Below the pieces are notes generated by a model. That model did no database searches and had not been told where the DNA came from. It worked only from the letters and a program-made list of their open reading frames with translations. The position numbers were made by a program, and so were the translations under genes. Positions 25,738-33,381 of a DNA stretch of 34,507 nucleotides are shown here, one piece after another (position 1 is the first letter of the stretch; each line of letters starts with the position of its first letter). The stretch is taken from NCBI GenBank assembly GCA_025451875.1, contig JANWJQ010000066.1:1-34507 (forward strand), given 5' to 3'. Source of the DNA: Rhizomicrobium sp. GTDB taxonomy: Bacteria > Pseudomonadota > Alphaproteobacteria > Micropepsales > Micropepsaceae.

Positions 25738-26874
25738 TTGATCATAAACCGCTATTTGATCCGCGAGATCAGCAAGCCACTGGCGACCACACTTGTTGTC
25801 CTCGTGACCCTCTTCGCGAGCTACAGCACCGCCGAATTTCTGTCAGATGCCGTCAACGGACTGCTGCCGACGAATACCATCGGAGAGATGATCGGCCTTA
25901 AGGCATTGATCTCTCTAGAGGTGCTGATACCGGTTTCTCTTTATATTTCGATCCTTCTGTCGTTTGGAAGGCTGTACAGCGACTCCGAATTTACGGCGAT
26001 GTTCGCACTGCGCGTAACCCCACTCAGAGTCATGGGGTCGGTTCTTACATTGTCGGGCGCTTTGGCTGTTGTCGTGGCCTTGTTATCGCTGTTTGTGCGG
26101 CCTTGGGCGTACGAAAAACTGCATACGCTTTCAAAACGGGCGGAAGCTTTCGCCAATGTCGATAACATGGAAGCCGGCACGTTCTATATTGGCGAAGATG
26201 GAGGCCGGGTTATATTTTTGAACCATCGCGACGGCCCGAAATCTGCGGCCAGCGATGTATTCGTGCAGTTGAGCTACCCCAATCGAATGCGAATTCTCTC
26301 CGCACGACATGCATACCAGCTACCGCGAACCAACGATGGCGGCAGTTCGGATATCTATTTGAGCGATGCCCATATTTACGATATCGGGCGGGAAAAAGAT
26401 CAAACTGACAGTGTGATAGATGCACAGGGGATCATCTTGAGGCCGCCGGACCCGAGTCTCGAACAACCCGGATACAGTTCCGTCAGTGCAGGCACAGAAA
26501 TGCTCGCGATTTCTGGCGGACTTCAAGACATCGCCGAGTTGCAATGGCGGCTGTCTACTTCGCTTTCGACAATTCTACTTGCCATGCTCGCTGTACCGTT
26601 GAGCCGCATGAGGCCTCGACAAAACCGATATGCGAAGATGGGAACCGCGGGTCTGATCTATTCTGGCTACTATCTGTTGTTCACGTCGGCGCGCACATGG
26701 GTTCAGCAAGGGACGGTGGCGCCGCTCCCCGGCATCTGGTGGGTTCCGGCGTCGCTTGCGGCGGTCGTAGCCATCGTCTGGGTTCAACCAAATCTGGGCT
26801 TTGAATTGAGGCGGCTGCGCGTGCGCTTCAACACATGGCACGCGCAATGGTTGGGCGGCCGTGACGCGGCTTGA
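25738..26874 (+). CDS. lptF: LptF-like inner-membrane permease of the lipid exporter
   Basis: The 378-residue protein is a YjgP/YjgQ-family permease. It starts MIINRYLIREISKPL, has three hydrophobic helices in the first 130 residues, a periplasmic beta-jellyroll-like domain (about 140-265) and three C-terminal helices. Typical late LptF sequence is present: PLSRMRPRQNRYAKMG, then TSARTWVQQGTVAPLPGIWWVP. In LPS export LptF and LptG form the transmembrane part of the LptB2FG ABC transporter and pass lipid to LptC. The start is TTG 25738, which gives the normal N-terminus, with a weak ribosome site. It overlaps lptG by 14 bases. No lptD, lptA, lptB or lptC gene is seen beside it, and the pair sits inside a sphingolipid-type block, which raises the possibility of a specialised second copy. 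Confidence 0.88.
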   Translation: MIINRYLIREISKPLATTLVVLVTLFASYSTAEFLSDAVNGLLPTNTIGEMIGLKALISLEVLIPVSLYISILLSFGRLYSDSEFTAMFALRVTPLRVMGSVLTLSGALAVVVALLSLFVRPWAYEKLHTLSKRAEAFANVDNMEAGTFYIGEDGGRVIFLNHRDGPKSAASDVFVQLSYPNRMRILSARHAYQLPRTNDGGSSDIYLSDAHIYDIGREKDQTDSVIDAQGIILRPPDPSLEQPGYSSVSAGTEMLAISGGLQDIAELQWRLSTSLSTILLAMLAVPLSRMRPRQNRYAKMGTAGLIYSGYYLLFTSARTWVQQGTVAPLPGIWWVPASLAAVVAIVWVQPNLGFELRRLRVRFNTWHAQWLGGRDAA

Positions 26875-27952
26875 CCGTTACATCGCGGCCGCGGCACTCC
26901 GCGGCGTCCTGTTGGTCGCCACGGCGTTGACCTTGCTGTTCAGCCTGCTGGAATTTGTCGAACAGCTCAGTTCGGTTGGTCAAGGCCACTACCGACTGAT
27001 CGACGACCTTTTCTATGTCCTGCTCACGATTCCGTCACGCCTGCTCCAGGTGATGCCCGTGTCGATGCTGATAGGCTCCCTGCTCTCCTTGGGCACGCTC
27101 GCCGATGCCTCAGAGCTTACAGCGCTGCAATCGCTCGGCATGTCGGAACGCCGCATCATAGGTTCGGTGCTCGCGCTTGCGTGCCCGATCGTCATCACTC
27201 TGTTTCTGATAGCGCAGTTTGCGATCCCACCAACGCAACAATTCGCTGAAAGTCTGCGAGCATCGAAGTTATCGCCGTCCGCGTCGGTTCGCAGCACAGA
27301 CACTTTTTGGAGTCAGGGCAATCGCCAATATCTCAACGTGCAGCGCTTTGAACATGGCAATATTCCGAGAAACATCAATATCTATGCTTTCTCAGCGGAC
27401 GGGCGTCTGACCAGCGCGATTCGCGCAAAACGCGCTGACATTCGGTCGGACGGGACATGGCTTCTCTTCGACGTGGTGCGTAAGCGCGTTCAGTCCTCAC
27501 AATTCCAGACCGACTATCTGACTTCGCTTATCTGGCACTCTTTTTTGCCCCCCAAAAACGTCCAACAACTGCTTATGCCGCCCGACACCATGGCGCCCGT
27601 CGAATTATATCTTTACATCCGTGATCTCAGCCGCAGGCACCAGCAAGCTACGCGGTACGAGGCGGAATTGTGGACCAAGATCGGCATTCCGTTTTCGATC
27701 ATGGCCATGATCCTAATAGCGGCGCCGTTTGTGTTCGGTGCAATGCGTGCGCATGGCACTGGTCAGCGCATCGTCATTGGCGCCGGCTTCGGAATTGTGT
27801 TTTCTCTGGTCCAGCAAATTGCGGGCCGTTTAGAGTTGCTGCTAAACTTGAATCCGGCAGTGATCGCGTTGACGCCTTCTTTTGCGGTCATGGCGTTAGC
27901 AATCCACCTTTTTCAGCGGATGCATAGGCCCGGCAGGGAACTGGTCACTTAA
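26861..27952 (+). CDS. lptG: LptG-like inner-membrane permease of the lipid exporter
   Basis: The 363-residue protein is the partner permease. It begins MTRLDRYIAAAALRG at GTG 26861, inside the last codons of lptF. The first half has three membrane helices with IPSRLLQVMPVSMLIGSLLSLG and the ELTALQSLGMS coupling segment. A periplasmic beta domain with YLNVQRFEHG and NINIYAFSADGRL follows, then three helices preceded by YEAELWTKIGIPFSIMAMIL and APFVFGAMR. These are standard LptG features. It would pair with LptF to extract a lipid from the inner membrane. Its 3' end overlaps the convergent CDP-alcohol phosphotransferase gene by 8 bases. Confidence 0.9.
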   Translation: MTRLDRYIAAAALRGVLLVATALTLLFSLLEFVEQLSSVGQGHYRLIDDLFYVLLTIPSRLLQVMPVSMLIGSLLSLGTLADASELTALQSLGMSERRIIGSVLALACPIVITLFLIAQFAIPPTQQFAESLRASKLSPSASVRSTDTFWSQGNRQYLNVQRFEHGNIPRNINIYAFSADGRLTSAIRAKRADIRSDGTWLLFDVVRKRVQSSQFQTDYLTSLIWHSFLPPKNVQQLLMPPDTMAPVELYLYIRDLSRRHQQATRYEAELWTKIGIPFSIMAMILIAAPFVFGAMRAHGTGQRIVIGAGFGIVFSLVQQIAGRLELLLNLNPAVIALTPSFAVMALAIHLFQRMHRPGRELVT

Positions 27953-28868
27953 CGGGCTCCATCTCTTGGATAAACTGCGCGTAGCGCGCGGACTGACGAG
28001 GGAGAAGAACAGCCAGAATTGCGCTAAAGCCAAAAATCTCGAACAGAAAGTAATATTGAGGCACTGACAGCGCCGCGCCGATGAATATCCCAATGGTGCG
28101 ATAATTGGCGGATAGAATGGACCATCGCCGAATGGCCGGTGCGAATGTCTCGCGATAGCGCTCCCGGATGGAAGCCGCCTGTTCCGGGTTCATTTTCAGG
28201 AGATTGGCCATCTTTTCGTCGAAGCCGGCAGGTATGCCGACCACCATCAACTGGACGCCGACATATAGCCGGTTGAGCATATGCATGATGCGCGTGGTAA
28301 AGGAGGCCTTGGCTTCATTTGGCGGTGGCCTGTTGAGTGCCAAAAGTGCCGCCGATTTCCGATCCATACCCCAATACTCATATTCCTGCCTTTGCACCTC
28401 ATAGGCGGCCGCCTGAACGGCGTGGCAGATCCCAGCGGAAACGGCGAGTATCCATATCCACCCTCCGAATTGAGCGCTAAGCGCAAGTGCCAGAGCAGAG
28501 TAGACGGCGATAAACGTCGTATAATCGCAAATCCCGTCGATTACTTTCCCAAATTCGGATTGCGAATTCGTGAGGCGGGCAAGCTGACCGTCCGTGCCAT
28601 CCATGATGTGCCATAAAATCATCAGCACAAAGCCGGCAATCGCCCATTTCACGTCTTGATAGTGGTAGTAGGAAATCGCCGCCAATATACCAAACGTCAT
28701 TCCCGCGAAGGAAACGGCATTGGGAGATACATGCAGGCTCGCCAACACTGGTGTCAGACGGTTCGAGATCGGATGAATGAAATAGAGATTGGTTATCTCT
28801 TCGATATCCGACGTGCGCCGGATGGGCTCACGGGGCTTCCCCTCTCCCCCACGAGACGAACCTGTCAA
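27945..28868 (-). CDS. CDP-alcohol phosphotransferase, candidate phosphoinositol transferase
   Basis: The 307-residue membrane protein carries the complete CDP-alcohol phosphotransferase motif between residues 90 and 115: Asp 90, Asp 93-Gly, Ala-Arg 97-98, Gly 107, Asp 111 and Asp 115, in the right spacing (MDGTDGQLARLTNS, then FGKVIDGICD). Several hydrophobic helices follow. The N-terminus has FIHPISNRLTPVLASLHVSPN, a segment typical of the family. Members move a phospho-alcohol from a CDP-activated donor to an acceptor alcohol. The gene starts with TTG 28868, overlapping the cytidylyltransferase stop in TTGA, and is third in an operon after inositol-phosphate synthase. This favours phosphoinositol transfer. 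The acceptor could be ceramide, diacylglycerol or inositol phosphate; ceramide is inferred from the neighbouring sphingolipid genes. Confidence 0.9.
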   Translation of the reverse strand: MTGSSRGGEGKPREPIRRTSDIEEITNLYFIHPISNRLTPVLASLHVSPNAVSFAGMTFGILAAISYYHYQDVKWAIAGFVLMILWHIMDGTDGQLARLTNSQSEFGKVIDGICDYTTFIAVYSALALALSAQFGGWIWILAVSAGICHAVQAAAYEVQRQEYEYWGMDRKSAALLALNRPPPNEAKASFTTRIMHMLNRLYVGVQLMVVGIPAGFDEKMANLLKMNPEQAASIRERYRETFAPAIRRWSILSANYRTIGIFIGAALSVPQYYFLFEIFGFSAILAVLLPRQSARYAQFIQEMEPVK

Positions 28869-29581
28869 AGCATACCTGTTTCAAGCAGGTTCTCAGCCTT
28901 TCCGAACGCCGCGGGATCGTCAACATCGATCCAGACCCGGTCCTGAATATCGAACGCACGCGCCTTGTTCCGGCGCGCGAGCACGTTCATCGCGCCCGAG
29001 ATACTATCATCTCCGTTCGCCTGGCTTTCTTCGAGCGCGTCGAATATGGCGGGAGTGCAAAGAAAAAGGCCCGTATCCAGTGCGTTGAAGTCCCGGATGA
29101 CTTTGCCAATATGATGGATGGAGCCGCCTGAACATTTGACGCGCGTGACGTCCTCCAGATCGTTGAGCGGTCTGTCGATATTGAAATCGACCCCCAGCGT
29201 GACGGTATCCGGCTCGACAGGCACGGACATCAGGCTACGAAATATTTCCGGATCGAGCAAATGATCGCACATGGTGAGCAGAAAGGGCTCGTTCAGATAT
29301 GGCTTCGCTTTGAGCACCGAGATTCCGTTCGCACGATCCCAGCTTTCATTGACGATGTGTTCGATGCGAAGGTTTTCCCGCGCCGAAAACGCGTCTAATT
29401 CCATGCGAAGTTCATCACCCCTGTAACCACTGACAACCCAGAATTCATCGACGCCGCCACTACGGGCCCGGTCGATCACGCGCTCAATCAACGGAATTCC
29501 CTTAATTTCGATCAAAGGCTTGAGCTGGCCTTTTTCTCTCAGCCTGACGCCTTGCCCTGCGGCAACGATAAGGCACTTCAC
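28865..29581 (-). CDS. Nucleotidyltransferase, inositol-1-phosphate cytidylyltransferase-like
   Basis: The 238-residue protein is a sugar-phosphate nucleotidyltransferase-fold enzyme. The nucleotide-binding loop is LIVAAGQGVRLREKG with Lys 21 in LKPLIEIKG. A metal-binding Asp 106 lies in LTMCDHLLD, RANGISVLKAKPYL sits at about 83-96, and WIDVDDPAAF is near the C-terminus. These segments look most like the inositol-1-phosphate cytidylyltransferase domain of thermophile di-inositol-phosphate enzymes, which makes CDP-inositol from CTP and inositol-1-phosphate. Choline- or glycerol-phosphate cytidylyltransferase-like activity is the main alternative. It starts with GTG 29581 overlapping the inositol-phosphate synthase stop by 4 bases, and its stop overlaps the CDP-alcohol phosphotransferase start by 4 bases. 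This order matches the domain order of the fused archaeal enzyme. Confidence 0.85.
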   Translation of the reverse strand: MKCLIVAAGQGVRLREKGQLKPLIEIKGIPLIERVIDRARSGGVDEFWVVSGYRGDELRMELDAFSARENLRIEHIVNESWDRANGISVLKAKPYLNEPFLLTMCDHLLDPEIFRSLMSVPVEPDTVTLGVDFNIDRPLNDLEDVTRVKCSGGSIHHIGKVIRDFNALDTGLFLCTPAIFDALEESQANGDDSISGAMNVLARRNKARAFDIQDRVWIDVDDPAAFGKAENLLETGML

Positions 29582-30708
29582 AGAGCGGCCAACATTTTCT
29601 TGGTATGCGTTCGGATAAATGCCTCGATCATGTCGTAGGCGACGTCGTCCGAATATTGCTTAGCCGGGTGTTTACAAAAATACGCGCTGGGCGCCTCAAG
29701 TACGCCGCCAACACCGCTTTGAAGCGCCAGTTTGCAGCACCGGATCATGTCGATGACGACGCCGGCCGAATTGGGCGAGTCCTCCACCGACAGCCGCAAC
29801 TCCAGATCCATCGGGACGTCCCCGAACAAATGTCCTTCCATCCTCAGAAAACAAATCTTGTTGTCATTTTGCCATGGCACATAGTCGCTGGGGCCCACAT
29901 GGATGTTTTCGTCCTCGATACGGGTCTTCGCGACGGACTGCACGGCTTCGGTTTTGGATGTTTTTTTGGACACCAGCCGAGTCTGGTTCTTCATGTTGAG
30001 GAAGTCGGTATTGCCACCAGTGTTCAATTGGTATGTCCGCAACAACTTCACCCCACGCTTCGCGAACAGGTCTGTCAAAACACGATGTGTAATTGTGGCG
30101 CCAAATTGGGATTTTATGTCGTCTCCAACGATCGGCAGATTGCGTGCTTTGAACCGATCAGCGAAACTTTTGTCACTGGCGATGAACACCGGCATGTTGT
30201 TAATGAAGGCGACGCCGGCTTCTAACGCACATTCGGCGTAGAAGCGCGCGGCTTTTTCCGACCCCACGGGAACATAATTGAGCAGAATTTCGGCGCCGCT
30301 ATTTTTCAGCTCGCGAACAATTTCCGCCTTCGTCAATTCCGTTACACCGGAGCGGACGAACGTCCTGTCTTCCGCATAGTCCGCCATGTGTTCGGAAATG
30401 CCATCAAGTACCGGCCCCATGCGCACGACCACGCCACTCGGGGGGATATCTCTTTGAAAAATCTTTGTGCAGTTTGGTTTGGAAAAAATCGCCTGACTTA
30501 CGTCCATGCCGACCTTGCGGGCATCGACATCGAATGCCGCAACGACTTCGATGTCACACGGAAGATAACCGCCGATTTCCGCATGCATCAAGCCAGTAAC
30601 CCCCTGGCGACAACGCTCGGCGGTATAATAGTGAATGCCTTGGACGAGAGAACTGGCGCAGTTTCCCACCCCCGCGATCGCGATCCGGATGCTACCCTTC
30701 TTTGTCAT
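29578..30708 (-). CDS. ino1: myo-Inositol-1(3)-phosphate synthase
   Basis: The 376-residue protein is a prokaryotic-type inositol-3-phosphate synthase, which converts glucose-6-phosphate to inositol phosphate using bound NAD. It shows the NAD-binding AIAGVGNCASSLVQG near residues 10-24, DIEVVAAFDVDARKVG, NYVPVGSEKA, FINNMPVFIASD, then GDDIKSQFGATITHRVL, RTYQLNTGGNTDFLNM and, near the end, SPNSAGVVIDMIRCCKLAL. All are standard for the family, and the length is typical of actinobacterial and archaeal members. ATG 30708 has AAAGG 9 bases upstream. It is the first gene of a three-gene minus-strand operon with 4-base overlaps at both junctions. The enzyme is uncommon in proteobacteria; its presence points to an inositol lipid or inositol-linked sugar product. 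Confidence 0.93.
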   Translation of the reverse strand: MTKKGSIRIAIAGVGNCASSLVQGIHYYTAERCRQGVTGLMHAEIGGYLPCDIEVVAAFDVDARKVGMDVSQAIFSKPNCTKIFQRDIPPSGVVVRMGPVLDGISEHMADYAEDRTFVRSGVTELTKAEIVRELKNSGAEILLNYVPVGSEKAARFYAECALEAGVAFINNMPVFIASDKSFADRFKARNLPIVGDDIKSQFGATITHRVLTDLFAKRGVKLLRTYQLNTGGNTDFLNMKNQTRLVSKKTSKTEAVQSVAKTRIEDENIHVGPSDYVPWQNDNKICFLRMEGHLFGDVPMDLELRLSVEDSPNSAGVVIDMIRCCKLALQSGVGGVLEAPSAYFCKHPAKQYSDDVAYDMIEAFIRTHTKKMLAAL

Positions 30709-31001
30709 GATGTACCTTTGTGAACCTCAACCCTGAGCCCAAGGTAGCCCAAACCAATCTTAAGTTCATAGTGGGTGTCGCTTTGTTGTTTTTTCCCAAT
30801 CTTCGGATGCGGCCGGAATTCGGGTGCCGGTCATGTGGGTATAGTTAAGGAAAGCAAGGATCTGCTATGGGCCGCGCGCTGAACCGGGAAGTTTACCTGT
30901 TCTAGATTACAATCCCAAATGGCGGCACCATTAGCGGGTTGTGAGCCGGAAGAGGGATCTTTGCGCCTTCACTTGCAAACCCGTCGCAGGTCGAAACGGG
31001 G
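30709..31001. other. Intergenic region upstream of the inositol operon
   Basis: The 293 bases between the GT32 gene end and the inositol-phosphate synthase start are AT-rich and contain no recognised gene. They must hold the promoter of the inositol operon unless it is read through from the GT32 gene. I found only poorly spaced -35/-10-like pairs and do not assign one. Confidence 0.4.
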
Positions 31002-31967
31002 CTAAGTGGCGTCCGGCAAGTGACAAATACAGGAACAGACGAGCGCGCTATACAATTGATGGTTTCGATGCTCTCGCACATAGTCTGGAGCGATCAACGC
31101 GACGCGGGATTTTGTCCGGACCGACGCATACCAATGTACAATGCGGGTTTCCGCCAATAAGACCTCATTTAATCGTACATCCCGGCCAATCCGGAACCAA
31201 TGCTCCGAAATTTCTGGCGGCAAAGGATAAAACGCATCCGGCCCGTAAACGGTTAAATCTCGTCCGCGATACCGATCGACGACCTCTTGCAACAAGTCGG
31301 GACCGAGACCATAGGCCTGCTCCTGGCGTTCAGGCGCCATGGCAATCATAGCCTGGAGATAGTCGGAGAAAAAAGGCGCACGTGCTTGCGCGCCCATTAC
31401 AGCATTGTTGACGCCGCAAAAATAGAATTTCTCGATCCGCCGGAACCACTTCCATCCGTTTGGCAAATGCCTCAACGCCCTGCGGGCAACATCAAGAGCA
31501 AGATGCCGCGCCCACACCACGGGAGAAGTCGATACACGCACAGAATGGGGCCACACAATAAATTCAGACCCAATGAATTGCCTGTTATCGAGCAAAGACT
31601 TCAGAGAAGCGACCGTGATAGTGTCCATATCCAAGTACACCCCTCCCTGCATGTAGAGAATTGCCGCCCGCAGAATATCCGCCCGCGCCACCGGACTATC
31701 CAGGCGACGGTAAAGCGCCACCAATTCCCCGTCGAAGCCCAGCACACGCTCTGTCTTGGCCAAATATGTGGGGGCATCGAGTCGAGAGAGCCGCACGCGC
31801 GGCGAGTTCCTGAGCGCGCGCAGTTCAGCGCCATCTTCAAGCACATCTGTATGGTGAAGAATGATTTCCGGCAGCTCACTATGCTCAGCCGCAGATAGAA
31901 TGGCGAACACGTAGGCCCAAGATAGCCTGCTGCCGATCCAGCAGAAATGCACACAAGCGGGAATCAT
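31002..31967 (-). CDS. GT32-family glycosyltransferase (DXD sugar-binding region)
   Basis: The 321-residue protein is a GT-A fold glycosyltransferase of family 32. IPACVHFCWIG is the usual first strand. ARADILRAAILYMQGGVYLDMDT contains the DXD metal/nucleotide-sugar motif at residues 113-115, and NNAVMGAQARAPFF is the conserved downstream segment. Bacterial members add sugars to polysaccharides and lipid-linked glycans. In yeast the GT32 proteins Sur1 and Csh1 mannosylate inositol phosphorylceramide, which is notable given the inositol and sphingolipid genes next door, but specificity cannot be read from this sequence. ATG 31967 has only a weak ribosome site. It lies upstream of the inositol operon on the same strand, 293 bases away. 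Confidence 0.87.
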   Translation of the reverse strand: MIPACVHFCWIGSRLSWAYVFAILSAAEHSELPEIILHHTDVLEDGAELRALRNSPRVRLSRLDAPTYLAKTERVLGFDGELVALYRRLDSPVARADILRAAILYMQGGVYLDMDTITVASLKSLLDNRQFIGSEFIVWPHSVRVSTSPVVWARHLALDVARRALRHLPNGWKWFRRIEKFYFCGVNNAVMGAQARAPFFSDYLQAMIAMAPERQEQAYGLGPDLLQEVVDRYRGRDLTVYGPDAFYPLPPEISEHWFRIGRDVRLNEVLLAETRIVHWYASVRTKSRVALIAPDYVREHRNHQLYSALVCSCICHLPDAT

Positions 31968-32079
31968 ATTGCGTGTAACTCCACGAGGATAAAGCTTATT
32001 TCCCGATCGCTCGCAAGTATACGCATAGTGCCCCGCTATAGAGAAACTAGAGGAATTCGCGAGACTTTGCTCCAGATTG

Positions 32080-32639
32080 TTAGTCGCCGCGCGACCGCCT
32101 CGTTGGCTCGAGCCGTCTTAGTAAGCCGGTAGAAAACAAGCAACTCCACAAATCTTTGTGTCTCATCATCGATTCTCGTAGCAAGTCAGCGGGTACCAAC
32201 ATCAACGCGCCCCGATCCCGCCAAAAATGTCGGTTTCCGTGTCCGGCGGAATCGATGTCGATCGGAACCTGGCCGCGCCGCACGATCTGATTGTCATTTG
32301 CATAGACACGCATAACCTGTCCGGCCACCTGCGGCGCGATGTGCACGATGTGGGCATCTATGAAGGCATCGTCTGTGTTTTCATATTGGCGCTTGATGAG
32401 CCACCAGATAAGCCGCCTATCAGCAGAACGACGACGACTACGATCTTAAACCGTGTCTTCTGAAAGAAAGATGGCTTTTTCTCATTTTTGTCTTCGTCAT
32501 CGTCTTTGGACTCATCGTCCGTACCGTCTGCTCGATCTCTGCGGTCGTGGTCCTTGCGATCGTCATCACTCTCGCGCGGTCGGCGATCATCATGATCGTC
32601 GCGCTCGTCCTCATCACTGTTCGATCTGTCCACCGCCAT
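32080..32639 (-). pseudogene. Frameshifted, truncated N-terminus of a HlyD/EmrA-type membrane fusion protein
   Basis: From ATG 32639 the minus strand encodes a highly charged Asp/Arg/Lys-rich N-terminus followed by one membrane helix (FKIVVVVVLLIGGL). The frame then shifts near 32420. The other frame continues with WWLIKRQYENTDDAFIDAHI, VHIAPQVAGQVMRVYANDNQ and IVRRGQVPIDIDS, the classic start of an EmrA/HlyD periplasmic adaptor with its first lipoyl half-motif. Homology ends near 32248 and unrelated sequence follows to a stop at 32080. A one-base deletion plus loss of the remaining 200 residues or so explains the remnant. The 31968-32079 stretch shows nothing recognisable. Confidence 0.75.
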
Positions 32640-32721
32640 CCGCACATCGAACGGCGCGGATGAGACGCCTCGCCACCGCGACTAACGCGAAATTTGTAAG
32701 CCCGACTCTGCGCGTCCGGAC

Positions 32722-33381
32722 TTAGTTGCCGGGATTAGCATTGGGTGGGCCACCGCCAGATTTCTCGCCATGGGGCGGCATCGGCTCCACGAACTTCCAC
32801 GGCGTTGTGGTGTCGATCTTTCCGGCCGGCACTTGTTCGGTATCGGGCATCTGCGGATTGGGGGAAGTCGTTGCACCGAACGTCGCCGGCGGTTTCTCGC
32901 TGATGCTGCGCACATAGGCGACAAGCTCCCAGATCGTGCGATCCGGTAACATGGCGCCGAAGGCGGGCATGCCCGCGCTGCGGCCTTGCGCGATATCGAG
33001 ATAGATGTTCGCGTCGCTGGACCGATAGATCCACGCCGCATCGCTGAGCGCCGGGCCCATGCCGCCGCCCGCATGCGCCATGTGGCAGCCGGAGCAATTG
33101 AACGCATCGAAATCCTTCGCGCCCCGCGCCACTGCGTCAGGATCGTTGGCCAGCGGATTCTTCATGTCAGGATTGAGGCCAGCGGAAGATCCGCCCGGAT
33201 AGATTCCGGTTACCGGCACGCGCAGCAATTCACCCGCGGGCACCATGCCGCTGTAGCTGTTCGCCATACGCGCGTTCGCTTCCGGCGCAGTGCCCGGCAT
33301 GATGATGAGAGAAAGCGCGGCGACGACCACGATGACGATGACCACTGCGATCCCGACAATGGTCCAGCGGAACTTATCCAT
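32722..33381 (-). CDS. Membrane-anchored cytochrome c of the quinoprotein dehydrogenase operon
   Basis: The 219-residue protein has one N-terminal membrane helix (about residues 7-28, IVGIAVVIVIVVVAALSLII) that anchors or exports it, then a single class I cytochrome c domain with the haem motif CSGCH and a probable axial Met in AGMPAFGAMLPDRTIWELVAY. The C-terminal tail is Pro/Gly-rich. It starts at ATG 33381 with AAAGGAG upstream, overlapping the binding-protein gene by 8 bases. Position after XoxF and XoxJ indicates that it accepts electrons from the PQQ dehydrogenase, the role of XoxG/MxaG, although the sequence alone does not prove the partner. Confidence 0.9.
   Translation of the reverse strand: MDKFRWTIVGIAVVIVIVVVAALSLIIMPGTAPEANARMANSYSGMVPAGELLRVPVTGIYPGGSSAGLNPDMKNPLANDPDAVARGAKDFDAFNCSGCHMAHAGGGMGPALSDAAWIYRSSDANIYLDIAQGRSAGMPAFGAMLPDRTIWELVAYVRSISEKPPATFGATTSPNPQMPDTEQVPAGKIDTTTPWKFVEPMPPHGEKSGGGPPNANPGN

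Noticed and set aside
27945-30708. Reading the inositol operon as a di-inositol-phosphate osmolyte pathway
   Set aside because: The enzyme families allow it, but that solute is known from hyperthermophiles, and the neighbouring lipid and glycosyltransferase genes make a lipid product more likely.
30970-31002. Stretch resembling a tRNA T-arm (CCCGT...ACGGG) near the end of the GT32 gene
   Set aside because: No acceptor, D or anticodon arms could be built around it, so it is not a tRNA or a supported attachment site.
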